A DNA stretch of 64,000 nt from Glossina fuscipes (lineage: Eukaryota > Arthropoda > Insecta > Diptera > Glossinidae). This document shows, in pieces, positions 47,157 through 59,640 of the stretch (position 1 is the first letter of the stretch; the number at the start of each line of letters is the position of its first letter). The notes below the pieces were generated by a model. That model was not told the DNA's origin and did not search any database. It saw only the letters and a program-made list of their open reading frames with translations. The DNA lies in contig NW_023998487.1 of assembly GCF_014805625.2 (NCBI RefSeq), positions 547,619-611,618 of the forward strand, read 5' to 3'. The translations under genes and the position numbers were made by a program.

Positions 47157-50100
47157 AGGCCTTCATAATCACTCATCTACAACTCAATTGCAGGCAATGA
47201 CACTAGCAAAATTGGCAAGAAATATCCGCTTGCAAAATCACCACTTTCATCAGATCAAGTCTTGAGATGGAAGATCAGCCAACATTGGTGCCAACTTGCG
47301 CCAAAGGTCAACCTTTCGGTTGTATAAAATTATAAATATTAGTTTTAAACTTTACATATTAATTTAATTTAAAAAATTTTATGGAGCGAAAAAAGAGGAG
47401 CACGTTAGCTCAAACAGAGTTGCCAACTGGTTTGTCTTTGAAAGTAGGTGTGGTACCTGTGGACCATAATCAATTTTTTTTCAGAGATAGCAGTTTATAA
47501 TAATATATATACGGAAAGAAACAACATTTATTTGCTCAAATTTTCCAAGGAAAATTAATTTTATATTTGCGTACGTGAGTATTTAGGTGCTATTAAGTAA
47601 TAAAATATATATAAGCGATAATTCACATTGGTCATTAGATGATGTTGAGAAAAGATGTTTTTCTTAGTAACGCTACATTTGTAATAAATAACCCTTTATC
47701 TTCTTTTAAAATTGGTGATGAAGGAAGACAACATGAAAAGAAAATATTTAGAATTTATTTTAAAGGAAGTTTTTCACTTTACAATTTACTTAACGTTTCA
47801 ATATTTTTGACTTTGTATTATTAGTATTTTATCATGATTTCTTATAGAATTATAACATGAGACTACCAACTTTTTTTTAAAGTTATTATTACACCAAAAG
47901 GTATTAAAAAGAAAGCAAGTGTATTATTAACTTGTCGTTATTATTAATTAATTCTTTTCTATTTCCTTCTGGGATTTCATGAGCTGGCTAACGTGAATCT
48001 GTACGCAACGAAATATACGGTTTGAGCTAAAATATGCCATATATCGATGTAGTTTATTAATTCTTAAAGCGTTTGAATGCAGAGCAAAAGGGAAAGAACA
48101 ATTAAAAGTGAATAAGATAAACAAATCATTAAAACGTTATTTTAGTGTAGAAATCAAAAAAAAAAAAAAAAAATAGAGTTTTATATAAAGAGTAAAGCGT
48201 TATGAAAATCAATGAGATAAGAGGAGAAAACAGAAGAAGTGCTATTATGTTGCGATCATATAATGTATGGTTAATGTACAACTGCACTTTCTTTAAAGTG
48301 ATTTAATTGTTATTACAGCGTGTTTAAAATTTTTCTATTAATTTATCTATCATATATATAAAATTTGAGGGCATTTTCTTTAACAAAGGCTTTGATTTAA
48401 TATTTCGCTGGCTCTAAGCATTTTCTAAATCACTTTTATGATTATCGTCCCTAACTATGCTTGTCCGATGTGTATTAATCATGTAATGTCTCTACTACAT
48501 TTAACAAACATTGCCCCCAAAACCTTTTAAATTTTTCATAAACATGCACAAGCGTACATACAGTAGTAGCACTGTTCAGTGTTCACTGTTCGTTATGGCC
48601 TGGTTATGCGTGTGATCATCCATGCGTATGAGTACCATTGTAATGCAATATGTATGCCAAGTCCAATGCATTGTACTTCCAGCAAAGTTCACTGAAACAT
48701 TTAGAAGAATACGCACATACAGAGCAACAGAGACAGAGAGAAAGAGGATAGTAATATAATGCTCCTTTAAATGTCTGCAAATGTTAAACAAGTAATTCCA
48801 GCTGTACATTGATTGCATATTAAATTTTTCGTGAAGATATATGTAATGTACCGAGTGCAAGAAACACGTGCGTCGAGTTGATACGGTAGTTTTCATTTTT
48901 ATTATTTTCATACATGTGTGAAGAATGTTATATATAAAAATTATTAATATATTATGAGGGCATTGCCAGATAGATATCGGACAAGATATACAAGGAAGAT
49001 AACGATCTCACCATAACTGATGTTCGCAAAACTTTTGAATCTGCTGGAGTTTAATATAATAAAGGCATCCTACTTAAGGGAACCTTATTTTGTATGAAAT
49101 ATAAGAGAAGGATCTCAAATTCGTTCGGAGAAAGGAAGGGGAAATGGAAGAAAGAGCCTCTAAATAGGTGATTCTAATCAATATATGCATTATTTTTTAG
49201 TCAATTTAAATTTAATTCCTTTCATGCGTTGCTGGACTTTTTCCTAAAGAATTTCCCCAATTTTTCCTATATCGAAAAACTGTAGTACCTTTGTACTACA
49301 CTACTACTTGCAAGTTTCTTAGATAAATTAGAAGTTAATTGCTTATTTGTAAAACATCACATAAATTACTTTTCCGCAAAGAGTAAATATTTCACCAAAA
49401 TTAAGTGGAAATCGTGCACAGGAAATTTAGTTATTGGTCTCATTTCTTGTATAATAAATTGTTAACATTTACTCTGTCTCATAAGGCAACAGACATCACA
49501 AATCTTCACTAATACATTTTATATATGCACATACATGTACTCGTATATAAGTTAAGAAAGTTTTACATAAAGATTTTTCACTAAAACGTTTGTAATCACT
49601 TTTGCTTTCATTCATGAAGTATTTTTAAAACTTGGCGAAACTATCATTAGCTAAATATAAATATAAAATAAGTCAATGATAAGTGCAAAGATAAACAAAA
49701 AATAAAAGTGGAAGAAAATAATCAAAGGAAAATAAAAAAACAATGCAAGTGATCTTAAATTTTATTTTCTACAAAATATCATTCGTTACGATAACAAACT
49801 CTTAATAATTGCGAATGCAAAAGTTGCGAAGATCGCAAAGAGGAGTACTGTGAAGACCAAAGTCGGTTCTGGCTATGGTGCCATGCTAACGTTTAAGTGA
49901 CGTTTAAGTAAACTGAAAGACGAGACAGAGAGTTTAAACTCATTCGAAAACCAAATATTTTGAATGCGGTCGGGTAATCGGGTGGCAATGTGCCCGATTA
50001 GAGAAAATGTATTGTCAATGTCCTATTTACGGTTTGTCCTTCTCTGGAATTATATCTCGACCTGAGCAGACGTGTGCTCACCTGCATCCGTGGCTAGTAC

Positions 50101-50734
50101 TAACTGGTACTTTCAGCACAAGTACGTGCAAGTAAATAGAGCGCATATCATCTGCATAGTGATTGAGTAAAGAATAATACGCGCGCGTGTGTGAATAATA
50201 AATTATACTGAATGTAAGAAACTAGTGCGTGTTCTTATCGGGTAGTGTACAAAGGACTAAAATAAAATAGAGAGCAATTCTAGCGCGAATTAACCTAGGA
50301 AGATAAACTGTCATTCCATGAGAAAAAATTTCTTGTAGAGACTCTGGTGTACGCTTTGGGTCTTTCTTCAGCGTAGGTAGATGGCCGACAAAAAAAATTT
50401 TAACATTTCGGTGAAATTTTACGTCATTACAATACTTGCAAAATAACAGAGCGCTAATATAACGGTTTACTAGGAATAAAAAAAGGAATTTGCGTGATTT
50501 TGAGAAAACAAATTGAAAATGTGCAGCGGACCAAGTTCGACGATGAATTAAACTATATTATTCCGCATGTTATAATCCAAAGTTAAGAAGCTAATAAGGC
50601 TCAAACGAAAGATGATCAGCAGACGTAGTAGCCCGCCTTTAATTTTAAATTTTACAATACGTCGGGCTGCTATAAGGGTTATATAAACGAAGCAATAAGA
50701 GCAAAACTGCTTTTATAACAAGTAAGAAAATTAA
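47157..50734. other. Mostly AT-rich DNA, no gene recognised
   Basis: The frame 48576-48911 (-, 111 codons) has no motif. 49860-50330 is less AT-rich and has LTR-like features (GCGCGCGTGTG, two AATAAA-like words), but no termini were found. Confidence 0.5.
48156..48173. repeat. Poly(A) run of 18
   Basis: Eighteen A in a row; could be a retroelement tail, but no body is recognisable upstream. Confidence 0.8.
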
Positions 50735-51152
50735 ATTCGGTCGAAACCGAATCTTTTATACCCATCACCATTTACCCTGAAAAAAGACACAGGAAGTAAA
50801 AGAACAAAATTCTCATGCTCTGCAATATGGAGCGGGCCCAATTGATTTCTTCTATTTTCAAAATAAAGAGGTATATGAGGATCGTAGGGGTTTCCTTTGA
50901 AAACTTTAGGTCAATTCCAAATTTGTAGGCGATATCTTGATTTTCGCTTATGGGAGAATGTTTGTCACAAATTGTGCAAAGTTGCGCAAACAAACAGATG
51001 GACAGACGAACGGCGGACATACTTAAATCGATTTAGGATTCGATATTGATCAAGAATATATATACTTTGTGTGATCAAGAATGTATACATCTGATGTTTC
51101 TTCCTGGGCGTTACAAACGTTTTGACATCATCCTTCGGTGATGGGTATAATA
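50735..51152 (-). mobile_element. MITE-like dispersed repeat (family 1) with terminal inverted repeats
   Basis: TATACCCATCACC (about 50758) and GGTGATGGGTATA (about 51138) form a 13-bp perfect inverted pair 395 bp apart. Outside the left one a hairpin ATTCGGTCGAAACCGAAT is found. The interior contains GACAGACGAACGGCGGAC and GATCAAGAATATATATACTT, a text seen widely in fly dispersed repeats. Five further partial copies occur in this window. There is no coding capacity; it would be non-autonomous. Confidence 0.7.
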
Positions 51153-51494
51153 AAAATTGATAAATTTTGTCATAGTGTTTGAAAACAACACGTACGCGAG
51201 CGGGTCCAACACGTGAGCTCACTTCACTATCGTTAACAGGTTCTGTTACAAAATACCCAAACTTAGGTCTTCTTGTCATAAAAAGCCCTAAATATCATAA
51301 GAAGATTTGTATTAGAGAGATCTGGAAAGACGACCAAGGTAGTTCAAATCTAACATAATAAATTTATATTCCAAATGAAAATTTATTAAAAACGTTTATC
51401 ATTAAGTATTTAAAATAAGTTACATAAAAATTTTTTGGGAATAAGCATCTGTTTAATGTCACTAAATGGTGAAAAATAAATTCTCCCCTATCGG

Positions 51495-51700
51495 CACGAA
51501 AAGCTGAAGAGGTAAAGGATCGGGACAAAGAACTCAATGGTGTCGGGTTCAAATCTCAAGTGTGTTAGCTCAATACAGGCAGCGTTTACGTCCATGCTTT
51601 GTAAACTTATTTACAAGATATACAGACAGTTAATATATAAATATTTCCCTTATCACTTTTATAAGACTATACGTAAAAGCTTAGGGCGCTTAACTTCAAC
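51495..51700 (+). mobile_element. Probable degenerate SINE related to the 33.6-kb SINE
   Basis: Contains CAACTCAATGG-like text (GAACTCAATGGTGTCGGG) followed by TTCAAATCTCAAG, matching the B-box part of the SINE at 33625-33782 in about 25 of 31 positions. A weaker match to its 3' half (AAAAGCTTAGGGCGCTT) appears near 51675. The A box is not recognisable and no flanking duplication was found. Confidence 0.4.
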
Positions 51701-52314
51701 TTGGCGATCTGCTTTGTAACTTCCCTCATTGGATTGCCATGTCAATGGAATTTCTAAGTAAAGGTAATTTGCCACTTTGTAACTGCCGCCAAAAATTTGA
51801 CAGCAAATCAAATAAAAGCCTAAAGGAAGTGATTAAAAGAACGACGTCATCTTATTGCGAGACTTGTTACATTTATTTAATTTTGCTTGGGAGAGCTGCG
51901 GGATTTCCGGATTTTTCACTTTGCAGTGCACGCAAATATTGTGGAGGAGCTGCACATACATTTTCCAATTCTCCTATCTTCCTTGAATCGTATCTGCTCT
52001 GAAGGGTATGTTTAATGCTAATGTTTATATAAACCAATGCACCTGTCAACAATGTTCTTGCCTTCCAATGAATATCATTGTGATTCGGTTTGATTGGATA
52101 GACGGCGCTGTTAACTGCAGCTCTAAAGGTTGTTCGTTTTCACCTGAAAGTATTCTAACGATACAAGTACGTAGCGTTTTACACGATTTTTTTTTTGTTC
52201 GCAAAACTTGCAATATTATATATATATACATATTATTCTGCCTCAGCGCCACATAAGCCCTACTGAGACTATTTGGCAAGCATTTCAATGTTTTGTAATA
52301 AATACTGGTTTACT

Positions 52315-53020
52315 CCTCTTTTAAAGCTTGATCTTGGATCTGAGCATCGTCATACATAGATATTTTACTATGTCGTCCAATAATGTCTATATCATTCAGG
52401 TGAATCAGGAATAATAGCGATCCCAAGATACTTCTCTACGACACTCCGCCATGGACACGTCACATGGTACTTTTGCTCGAGTTTATTGGGACGAATTGTT
52501 TTCTGATGACAAGGTAGATTGCAAAAAGTGCAAACTTCCCTCCCCTCAGAGCACAAAGAGAAAGTTTTTCATGTTCGTTATGATCCAGCAAATCAAATAG
52601 TTTCGTAAAAGCATAAAATACGCCGCCTGCACCAGAGTAACCATCATCCAATCGTTCGAGGGTATGACTTTATCTTTTCCACAGCTTTCCCTAAAATCAC
52701 ATTAATATTTAGCGAGCCGAGTTTCATTTTCGAGGAATGTTTCGCGATGAGTATGTAGTATTTTTTCGAATATTTTATCAATTGCGGATAAGATAAATAT
52801 TATCCAATAAGTTTCCACAGTATTTACATGAGAATGTTTCGGTATCGGTATTATTAAGGGGGAAAGTAAAATTTTTTTATAGCTTCATTAAGGATGTGTA
52901 CTAGGTAAGGTAACAGTTTTCTTGAACATTCAAATACTAATCTGGGCGATATGTTATCAAGTACCGATGCTTCACTGCAATCAAAGCTCAAAATCAGATC
53001 ACCAATCGTTTATGAAGACG
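52315..53020 (-). pseudogene. Third LINE: reverse transcriptase domain fragment
   Basis: Minus-strand pieces in different frames follow RT order. LDNISPRLVFECS with LLPYL, then YLVHILNEAIKKFYFP (motif 1-2 region, about 52860-52960); IPIPKHSHVN and ILSAIDKIFEKILHTH (about 52750-52850); FTKLFDLLDHNEHEKLSL and ALRG (the Asp-containing F-D-x-x-DH block, about 52520-52610) with VIRKQFVPINSSKSTM; then GSLLFLIHLNDIDIIG and MYDDAQIQDQAL (degraded YADD, one residue missing, about 52335-52370). It is broken by stops and frameshifts. RT identity is clear from motif order; the clade is not determined. Confidence 0.7.
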
Positions 53021-54799
53021 TTTAGCCGATCGATGCACTTTCTTCAATATGAAATAAACGATGATGAGAAAACATATTATATTCGCTACATATACATAAA
53101 CTGTATGGTTTTTTCCGTACAATAGCTCATGTTCACTTAAAAACACAGAGGTAAATATGCTTCTGCTTTGCAGACAGGTTCTGTGTCCAGAAAGATAATG
53201 AGAATTACAGAACAAGCTGTCAAATGGCTGTTAATTAACATTGTTATTACTGCCGTCCATAACGAAAACGCAAAAAGTCCGCAAGAATCGCCTATGTCGG
53301 AATGGCTATATATTTCGTTGTCTCTGCCCAGTATCCAACCAGCAATTAACTACCATGGATCTAAAAGTGTGTGAATCTCAGGCCCACAAGGGCAGGCACT
53401 TATTAGAATTATTCGGCTATGGTGCGAATGCTCACTCCTGCGACTGAAAGGGTTGGAATTGGAACTGGTACAATTGACGTGATATGATCTCTGTGGTTGT
53501 CATATGTTTGCATACATGGTTAAGTCAATTTCTCTAAATCCACTGGTCTACTAATATTGCCAAACACATTTTGGGTTATAGATGAGCCTGGGTGTTACCA
53601 AATTTAGCTCACTTGCAGTATTGTATCTTTTATTCTATTCCGATGATGATTTGCATTTACCGTTATTGTTAGGTTTCTCAGTCTTGCTTCAAAATGATGT
53701 GAGATACCACCGCACCTTCTTCAGGTTTGTATAACATTTGACGTATCAGTTTTGCATTTCCAAGATATACTTTCATTATTTTCCCACGAAAGATAACTGA
53801 TTGTTATTTATATATAGCTAAATACATGTAAGCCATATGCATGAATATATAACTAAAATACATATAAGCGTCAAATATCAAACGCAGCGTTGCAAGACTT
53901 CTTTGGACTCCCGGCTTACCAAGGAGCTAGCCGTTGCCTTGATTGCCAATCCAATGGTCTTCCAGACAAGCTCTTTCACGAGAATGGCTTCGCACACTGA
54001 GGTCCTGGCTTGATCTAGGAAATCTAAAGTTTACTACCATAATTTTCCTGTCGTGGAATCTTGCCACAATTACGGAAACGATGCTGGAATGTCACTGCTA
54101 AAAAGTCGAATTCGGAGAGGAATAATGACGAAGCAAAGGAATCAATGATGATTTCTATTGATTGGACGAAGACTACGAGTTATCGAGAGGATGTTAGTGA
54201 GGATTGTGAAGCATAGCGTGACGTGCAGCATTATATATACAGCAGCGTGATTTCTATAAACATTTGGATCTTATACGATCTCTTCGAAAGCAATAGTGGA
54301 ACATCCAATAAGATTTTTTTAACTAAGATGTTTTTTGATTTCGCAGTCTTGACAAAACATGGTTGAAACGACGAACGATTCCTCAGGCTATTTGTGGGTT
54401 CGTTTAGCTTTAGCACTCAATGACTTTAGGTGAACACAGAACAATTCGTGTAAAAAGATGTAAGATATTTGTTATGGTTTTTACAAAAATAAAAATTCGT
54501 CTTATGTGGCATATACGCATGCAAGGCTTTTCGTGTGTATGATTATGATTACAGTATGGTTTATCTTGCTGTACATACACACACATCTCCAATATCCAAT
54601 TTTTATTCTTAAGCAAAATATTTATATCATGGACCTCGAACCACCGGCCAAAGTATCCATGTAAAGCACGCAAATTGTACTGAACGAATTAAGTAGTCAC
54701 ATTTTGTTTATTAAGTTTGAATTGACGAAAATGTTTTGCGTTGGTGATTATTCAATGATTTTATTTTCTTCTATGGATTAAGATTGTGTTGTGTGTACA
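53021..54799. other. No gene recognised
   Basis: 53170-53470 and 53880-54230 are less AT-rich than average but frames are short and without motifs. 54410-54673 (-) has an open frame of 87 codons with no recognised domain. Confidence 0.5.
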
Positions 54800-55060
54800 A
54801 ATAAGGTTTGTGGTGAAGGTTTCAAGCTTTATTCGGATAACTTTTACAACCCTAGAATTGTCCCAACGGAATTTATTCAAAGTATTGTCCGCCGTTAGCT
54901 ACGGCTTTTCCGCATCTTTCAAGCAATTTTCGAACTCAATCTCGAAAAAGCTCTCACCTTTTAAGGCTATCCCTAAAGGAAACCACTTTTGGGCATCATC
55001 ATAAAAATCGAAGCATCGTTCGAGCAAGCCATAAGTAAACCTTTGACATTAGTGTTAATC
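54800..55060 (-). mobile_element. Mariner 3' end relic (different subfamily)
   Basis: Minus strand near 54855-54905 reads CGKAVANGGQYFE then a stop, the typical C-terminus of mariner transposases (ERW.K..ANGGQYFE). About 130 bp upstream a frame with GLLERCFDFYDDAQKWF lies in another phase. Beyond the stop, TTTACAACCCTAGAATTGTCC may be part of the 3' terminal region. Low length and frame changes keep this tentative. Confidence 0.5.
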
Positions 55061-57833
55061 GAAAGAGTAACGTCCGCTGATAACAGCGCGGAGAATGTGA
55101 TATTCGAGGTTAGAACTGCAAACATTGGCTGAGCGAATGTGTCTACATGAAACTGGATTCCTTCAAACTGGAAATTGACGATATCGTGATTTTTATTTCA
55201 CATCGCTCTTGTTCGTTCATCGACACAGGAAATAACAAAGAGTGGCGGAAACTGCCACTATCCTAATCTTTTGTTGTCCTATTGCTCCTCAGGGTTGGTA
55301 ATGCCAATACTGCTGTTGCTATGGTGGCAGTCCTAATAAATAGCATCGCTATACTATTCACATTACACATTACATTACATTCGTAAGTCTGGTCGAACCT
55401 GTTGCGGAATATACTTCAGTAGTAGCTTATCAATGGCCCCTTGATAACTAGAACGTTTTCGGAAGCAGTTCTTTCCATTTGCTCTGCGTACTGTTGGCTG
55501 GAACGTCAGGTGCTCTTTGTCTCTTTAAAGACATTTACTTATCCTGCGTAGAAAAGCACAAATTTCTTGAACGTATAATGTTATGTGTCATCTGTGGAAT
55601 GAGAAAATTGATGCATCTGTTTTATTAACATTAACGTTCCCAGTCGCCTATCTCCTTAATTTTTCAGCGAATTCAAATAAAACAATATGGGCTCAATCAC
55701 TACATATTTACCACTTTTCGATTTTCTCGAAATTCTCTTATTCTTTATCATCTAATTACGGTATCGAAAGAGAACAATATTAGTGAACAGTGTTCACTCC
55801 CAGGTCTTTAATTTTCTATGTAATTGGCTGCCAAACTTTCACTGTACACAGCTTAAGTTTTATCATTACACGTTATGGACGTACGTCTATTTTGGCGCCT
55901 AAAAGGTCTTCATATTTTTCCGCTTTTATTTATTTATATTTAATTTTCTATACTTCTTTTCTATTGTAATTTAATTTACAGCATGAGACTTATAGGAGTG
56001 ATGTAGAAATCGTAGCACAAATGCAATTATATACAGAATTGAAGTAATTCCATAAAAAACATGGTAAGAACAATAATAAACAAAAACCATACGCTACTAT
56101 AAAAGAAATACCTAGGAAAAAGAAGACATTTTTTGAAGACACAAAAAAAAAATTCCACAAAGAGCAGAAAAAAATGTTACTTACTGAAAGATGTTGTGAT
56201 AGAAAAAAAATAGCAACAAATATTTTTATTACAAACTAATTCAATTTATATTTTTTTTGGTTTCTTTACTTTATTTTCACATAAATTTTTCTTAAATTAG
56301 AAATACCATATGTTTTACGAAAGTGAAGTTAAGTTACAAATGCCAATTTTTTATGATATTTACACCACCTTTCTCGAATTATGTATCCAAGCTCTACACA
56401 AAGTGCGATAAAAACACCGCTAGCCAAAGCTATAGGTTTGCAATCGTACTCTTTGTACAGCAACAGCGTATGAGCTTTGTGAAATAAACGTACAACTACC
56501 TTTAACCAGCACGTTGGACACAAAGAAACATTTAGAACCATCAAAAAGCAATTGATTCATAACATGAATTTCAATCGATTCGTATAATCAAAAAAGAATC
56601 TACATCAAATCGTTCAGGACATTGCTCACATCTCCAGTATAAATGATATGTGGTTTAGTTCGTGATATCATAGTTAGCAAGTGTATTATGGTTGATTACA
56701 AAACAGAGGGAAGACCCATGCATTACATATATCGATATTTCATACAATATTTTTAAAGCTTTTAGCAACACTTTGAAAATATTTTTAATAGATCAGGAGT
56801 GTGTTATCAATCGCTAAGGGCTAACGTTATTGTTCGCATTCAGAAGTTATCACAATAAAATTTTAACCTTTTAATTGCGACTAGAAGTCATGTTTACATA
56901 CTGCGCCTTATATTTATAAAGTTTGATTTGCTTGACTAAGTGAAAAACTACCAAAGGCTTAAGTTAAAAATTTGTTTTTGAAATAATTTATTCCTTTATT
57001 CTTCACACTATTCAAATAAGTAAAAGAACAATATGTTCTCGTTTTTAATTTGCTCCTACAACTTTTGTTCTTATAAATCCAACCGTCAACAAGCAACGCA
57101 AAACATAAGCTATTTCGCTTTTGTCTAATTTGACAGATTTGGGAGAGTGTGTAAAAGCTGTTGTGTATACGACAACTCAAAAAAAAAAAAAGAAAGTAAG
57201 AAAACAATGCTGGATGCCATACGTGCAGCAAAACTGACTAAAAAACAAAAACCCAAGATAACTTTCAGATACGCATATAAACATATTTTTTCTAAAGATT
57301 TAGCTTAAAACAGAAGACAATTTTTGGTGATAAAATTTCCCTGTCAAGAGAATTAGGGTCAATTTTAATGATATTTGGTGTACGTTAAGATATTTTTTAA
57401 ATATGTTTCCAGTGCACGAACTTTATCATGGCAGCCTCTTTTCTTTGTCTACTCTTTCGCATAATTTAAAATCGTGTATTCTAATATCAATCGTCTGTGT
57501 GGAAAAGTAATTTATTTTCAACAAGCAAAACTCTTCTCTCTTCATTATTAATGAATCTTTCTACGCAGTTTTTGTGGCGCATGGAACTTTTCTGTGCAAT
57601 GGCCTATGTGAAGGTAGCATCTCATTTTTTCATGACAATAAACTTACTTTTTATCCAATCTGTGTTCACTAGAGGATTTCAATTCCATTCATCCAACCAT
57701 CCAATATAAATATCTATCTATAAATAATTTTACGCTAATATTCAATTTATCTTTTTAACATACAGGCGCAAGACATTATTTCTATAATAAAATGTATAAA
57801 AGCTGAAATTACTTGATCCTAAATAAATGTTAA
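55061..57833. other. No gene recognised
   Basis: Short frames only (55583-55783, 56329-56544, 56959-57231, 57497-57709), all without motifs. AT-rich, several poly(A) runs. Confidence 0.55.
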
Positions 57834-57837
57834 GTAT
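57834..57837. repeat. LTR target-site duplication, left (GTAT)
   Basis: GTAT directly before TGTGAGGG; same 4 bases follow the LTR. Confidence 0.55.
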
Positions 57838-58290
57838 TGTGAGGGCTAACTTTGCCTGAACCTGGTGCTGGGGTAACTCAGCGGCTCCAGGTTATTTTTT
57901 TTACAAGAAAATTCCGTAATGTGTTTTCGAAACTCAATTCACGTTATTTACTTATATTCAACTACGCACTACCAGACTCTCACGGTCGACCGCTTCTTAT
58001 TGACTTTCTGTAACTTTCAAAACTTACACATAACTAACTCTACCTTTGGGCTTTCCCTACACTAATTTCTCTTCGCTTACCTCCTCATTCTCTTAGCCTA
58101 ATCCTAGCTTACTCTTAGTCTAACTTATTCTACCAGGGCCCTCTCATCCTACCTCAGCTCTCGCTCTCTTACTCTACTTTTTGCTTTTCTCCTACCTTAC
58201 ACTAACCTAGTTTAAATTAACTCTAGCATCCCCGCCTCAGCGACGGAGAACCTGTGAGGCCGAAACGACAGCCGACTCTGGCTCCCTACA
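57838..58290. mobile_element. Solo LTR (Gypsy-like)
   Basis: The 453-bp segment begins TGTGAGGG and ends CTCCCTACA, giving the inverted TG...CA termini of an LTR. It is flanked on both sides by GTAT (57834-57837 and 58291-58294), a 4-bp target duplication as made by Gypsy-type integrases. Inside, the left end holds an imperfect palindrome AACCTGG...CCAGGTT (57860-57893) and the right part is C/T-rich with many CTTAG/CCTA words. No internal gag or pol region lies on either side, so recombination between two LTRs is the simplest origin. Orientation is unknown. Confidence 0.65.
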
Positions 58291-58294
58291 GTAT
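58291..58294. repeat. LTR target-site duplication, right (GTAT)
   Basis: GTAT directly after CCCTACA; same 4 bases precede the LTR. Confidence 0.55.
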
Positions 58295-58474
58295 TTACGA
58301 TTTTTTTAAGTTTTCCTTTGAAGCATATGTGTTTTTTTAAATATAAAACATTATGAACCACTTGAGACAGCTTTTCACACAAAAGTTTCCGTGCAGACGC
58401 TTGGACATATCTTCGGAAATATTTCAGGTTTTTATTAAAAGTTAGTTAAACGAATATCCAATTTCTCCATTTCT

Positions 58475-58699
58475 TTCTATGTAAGATTTCAGTTAGTACG
58501 TTTGCATCATCCAAAAGGAAGACTGCGTTATCTACAACGTAAGCAAGTGTTTGATAACCGCGAATTGCACATGTTTATCCATTCGTCGCCTCGTGTTGGA
58601 AAGCTAAAATTTTGGAAAAGCAATCTTAAATATAAATACGGTCAAAGACCAAATATGTGGCGAATTTTCCCGCAACCATATTCACGGTCTACAGCCTGA
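58475..58699 (+). CDS. Unrecognised basic open frame
   Basis: A frame preceded by an acceptor-like ATTTCAG at 58486-58492 encodes LVRLHHPKGRLRYLQRKQVF and later HMFIHSSPRVGKLKFWKSNL with KYKYGQRPN, ending in a TGA at 58697. It has no ATG at its start (a TTG lies at 58502). The composition is rich in Lys/Arg and aromatic residues, and GC is higher than in the flanks, so it may be an exon or a piece of a retroelement polyprotein. No domain is recognised; it may be chance. Confidence 0.2.
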   Translation, partial: FYVRFQLVRLHHPKGRLRYLQRKQVFDNRELHMFIHSSPRVGKLKFWKSNLKYKYGQRPNMWRIFPQPYSRSTA

Positions 58700-59214
58700 C
58701 ACAAATGTTTGCGACAACAATCTACAAGCTGCTGTAAGCTATTATTTATAGAGAGTATTGGTGCGAAACGTTTTAAAAGTATGTGTTTGCAGATCCGAGA
58801 TAATTCGAGACTCGTCGTAAGGCTAATATGACGCTTTTACTTGCCCTGTTATAGTGTGCGTTAAAATAAGGGAAACTTGCCAAATTTCGGGAAAATTAGT
58901 AACTGTACCACTTCCAATTCAATGCCAGTCATGTACTTCGCAGTGCTTCGACTTCGATTCCGATTTTGTTGACAGCCATTTATTAAAATTTTCAAATGCT
59001 TTATCGAAATAATTGAGAATAATTGAAATTCGTTAATATATTGCACACAAACAAAAACACAACAGTCTTTATGATTCAAACCCTCGAGAGAATTCAGTTT
59101 AAGAAAAATTACTTGTATAAAATTTAAAATGAAACAAGTATCAAGACTATAATGGAGCACACCAGAGCAACTCAACACCCCCCTACAGTTATTCATATAA
59201 CGATTTCCCAAAAT

Positions 59215-59440
59215 AAGGCGTTATATGAGAAACGGCCAAAAAATTGGTTCAACGAGAACTATTTTCAACAGCGTTCTTCCTTGGGCTAAAACTTCAAAGT
59301 GTGCAAAATTTCATCAAAATATCTCCAAAATTACGGCCTGTAGATTAGAAACAACAAAACAAATTTAGAATAATTTTTTGAATCGAACGGTGGGTATTTT
59401 AAGTCTTTCATCTTCAGAAACCTAATACACCCTTGCTGTA
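59215..59440 (+). repeat. Family 2 dispersed repeat, copy B
   Basis: Blocks GGCGTTATATGAGAAACGG, TTTTCAACAGCG, CTTCCTTGGGCTAAAAC, CAAAATTTCATCAAAATATC and GTATTTTAAGTCTTTCATC correspond to copy A at 26310-26510. Confidence 0.5.
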
Positions 59441-59454
59441 AATTATAACAAGTC

Positions 59455-59640
59455 AGAAGATTGTATTCGGTCGTGTCCGTCTCTTTTATGTCCATTAACG
59501 TTAACCTAAAAAAGACTTAGAAGGTAAAGGAACTTAATTTTCATGCTCTACAGTATGAAGTAGCGACGACTGATTTTTTTGTTTCCAAAATAAAGATATT
59601 TGACCCATCATTCTTTGGTGACGAGTATAAAAATGAATAG
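59455..59640 (-). repeat. Family 1 dispersed repeat, deleted copy
   Basis: Carries both ends (TATTCGGTCGTGTCCGTCTC and TTGGTGACGAGTATAA) and the TCATGCTCTACAGTATG and CAAAATAAAGATAT blocks, but the central part of about 230 bp found in 50735-51152 is missing. Confidence 0.6.

Noticed and set aside
48576..48911. 111-codon minus-strand frame
   Set aside because: No recognisable domain, composition follows local AT content, contains simple repeats; treated as chance.
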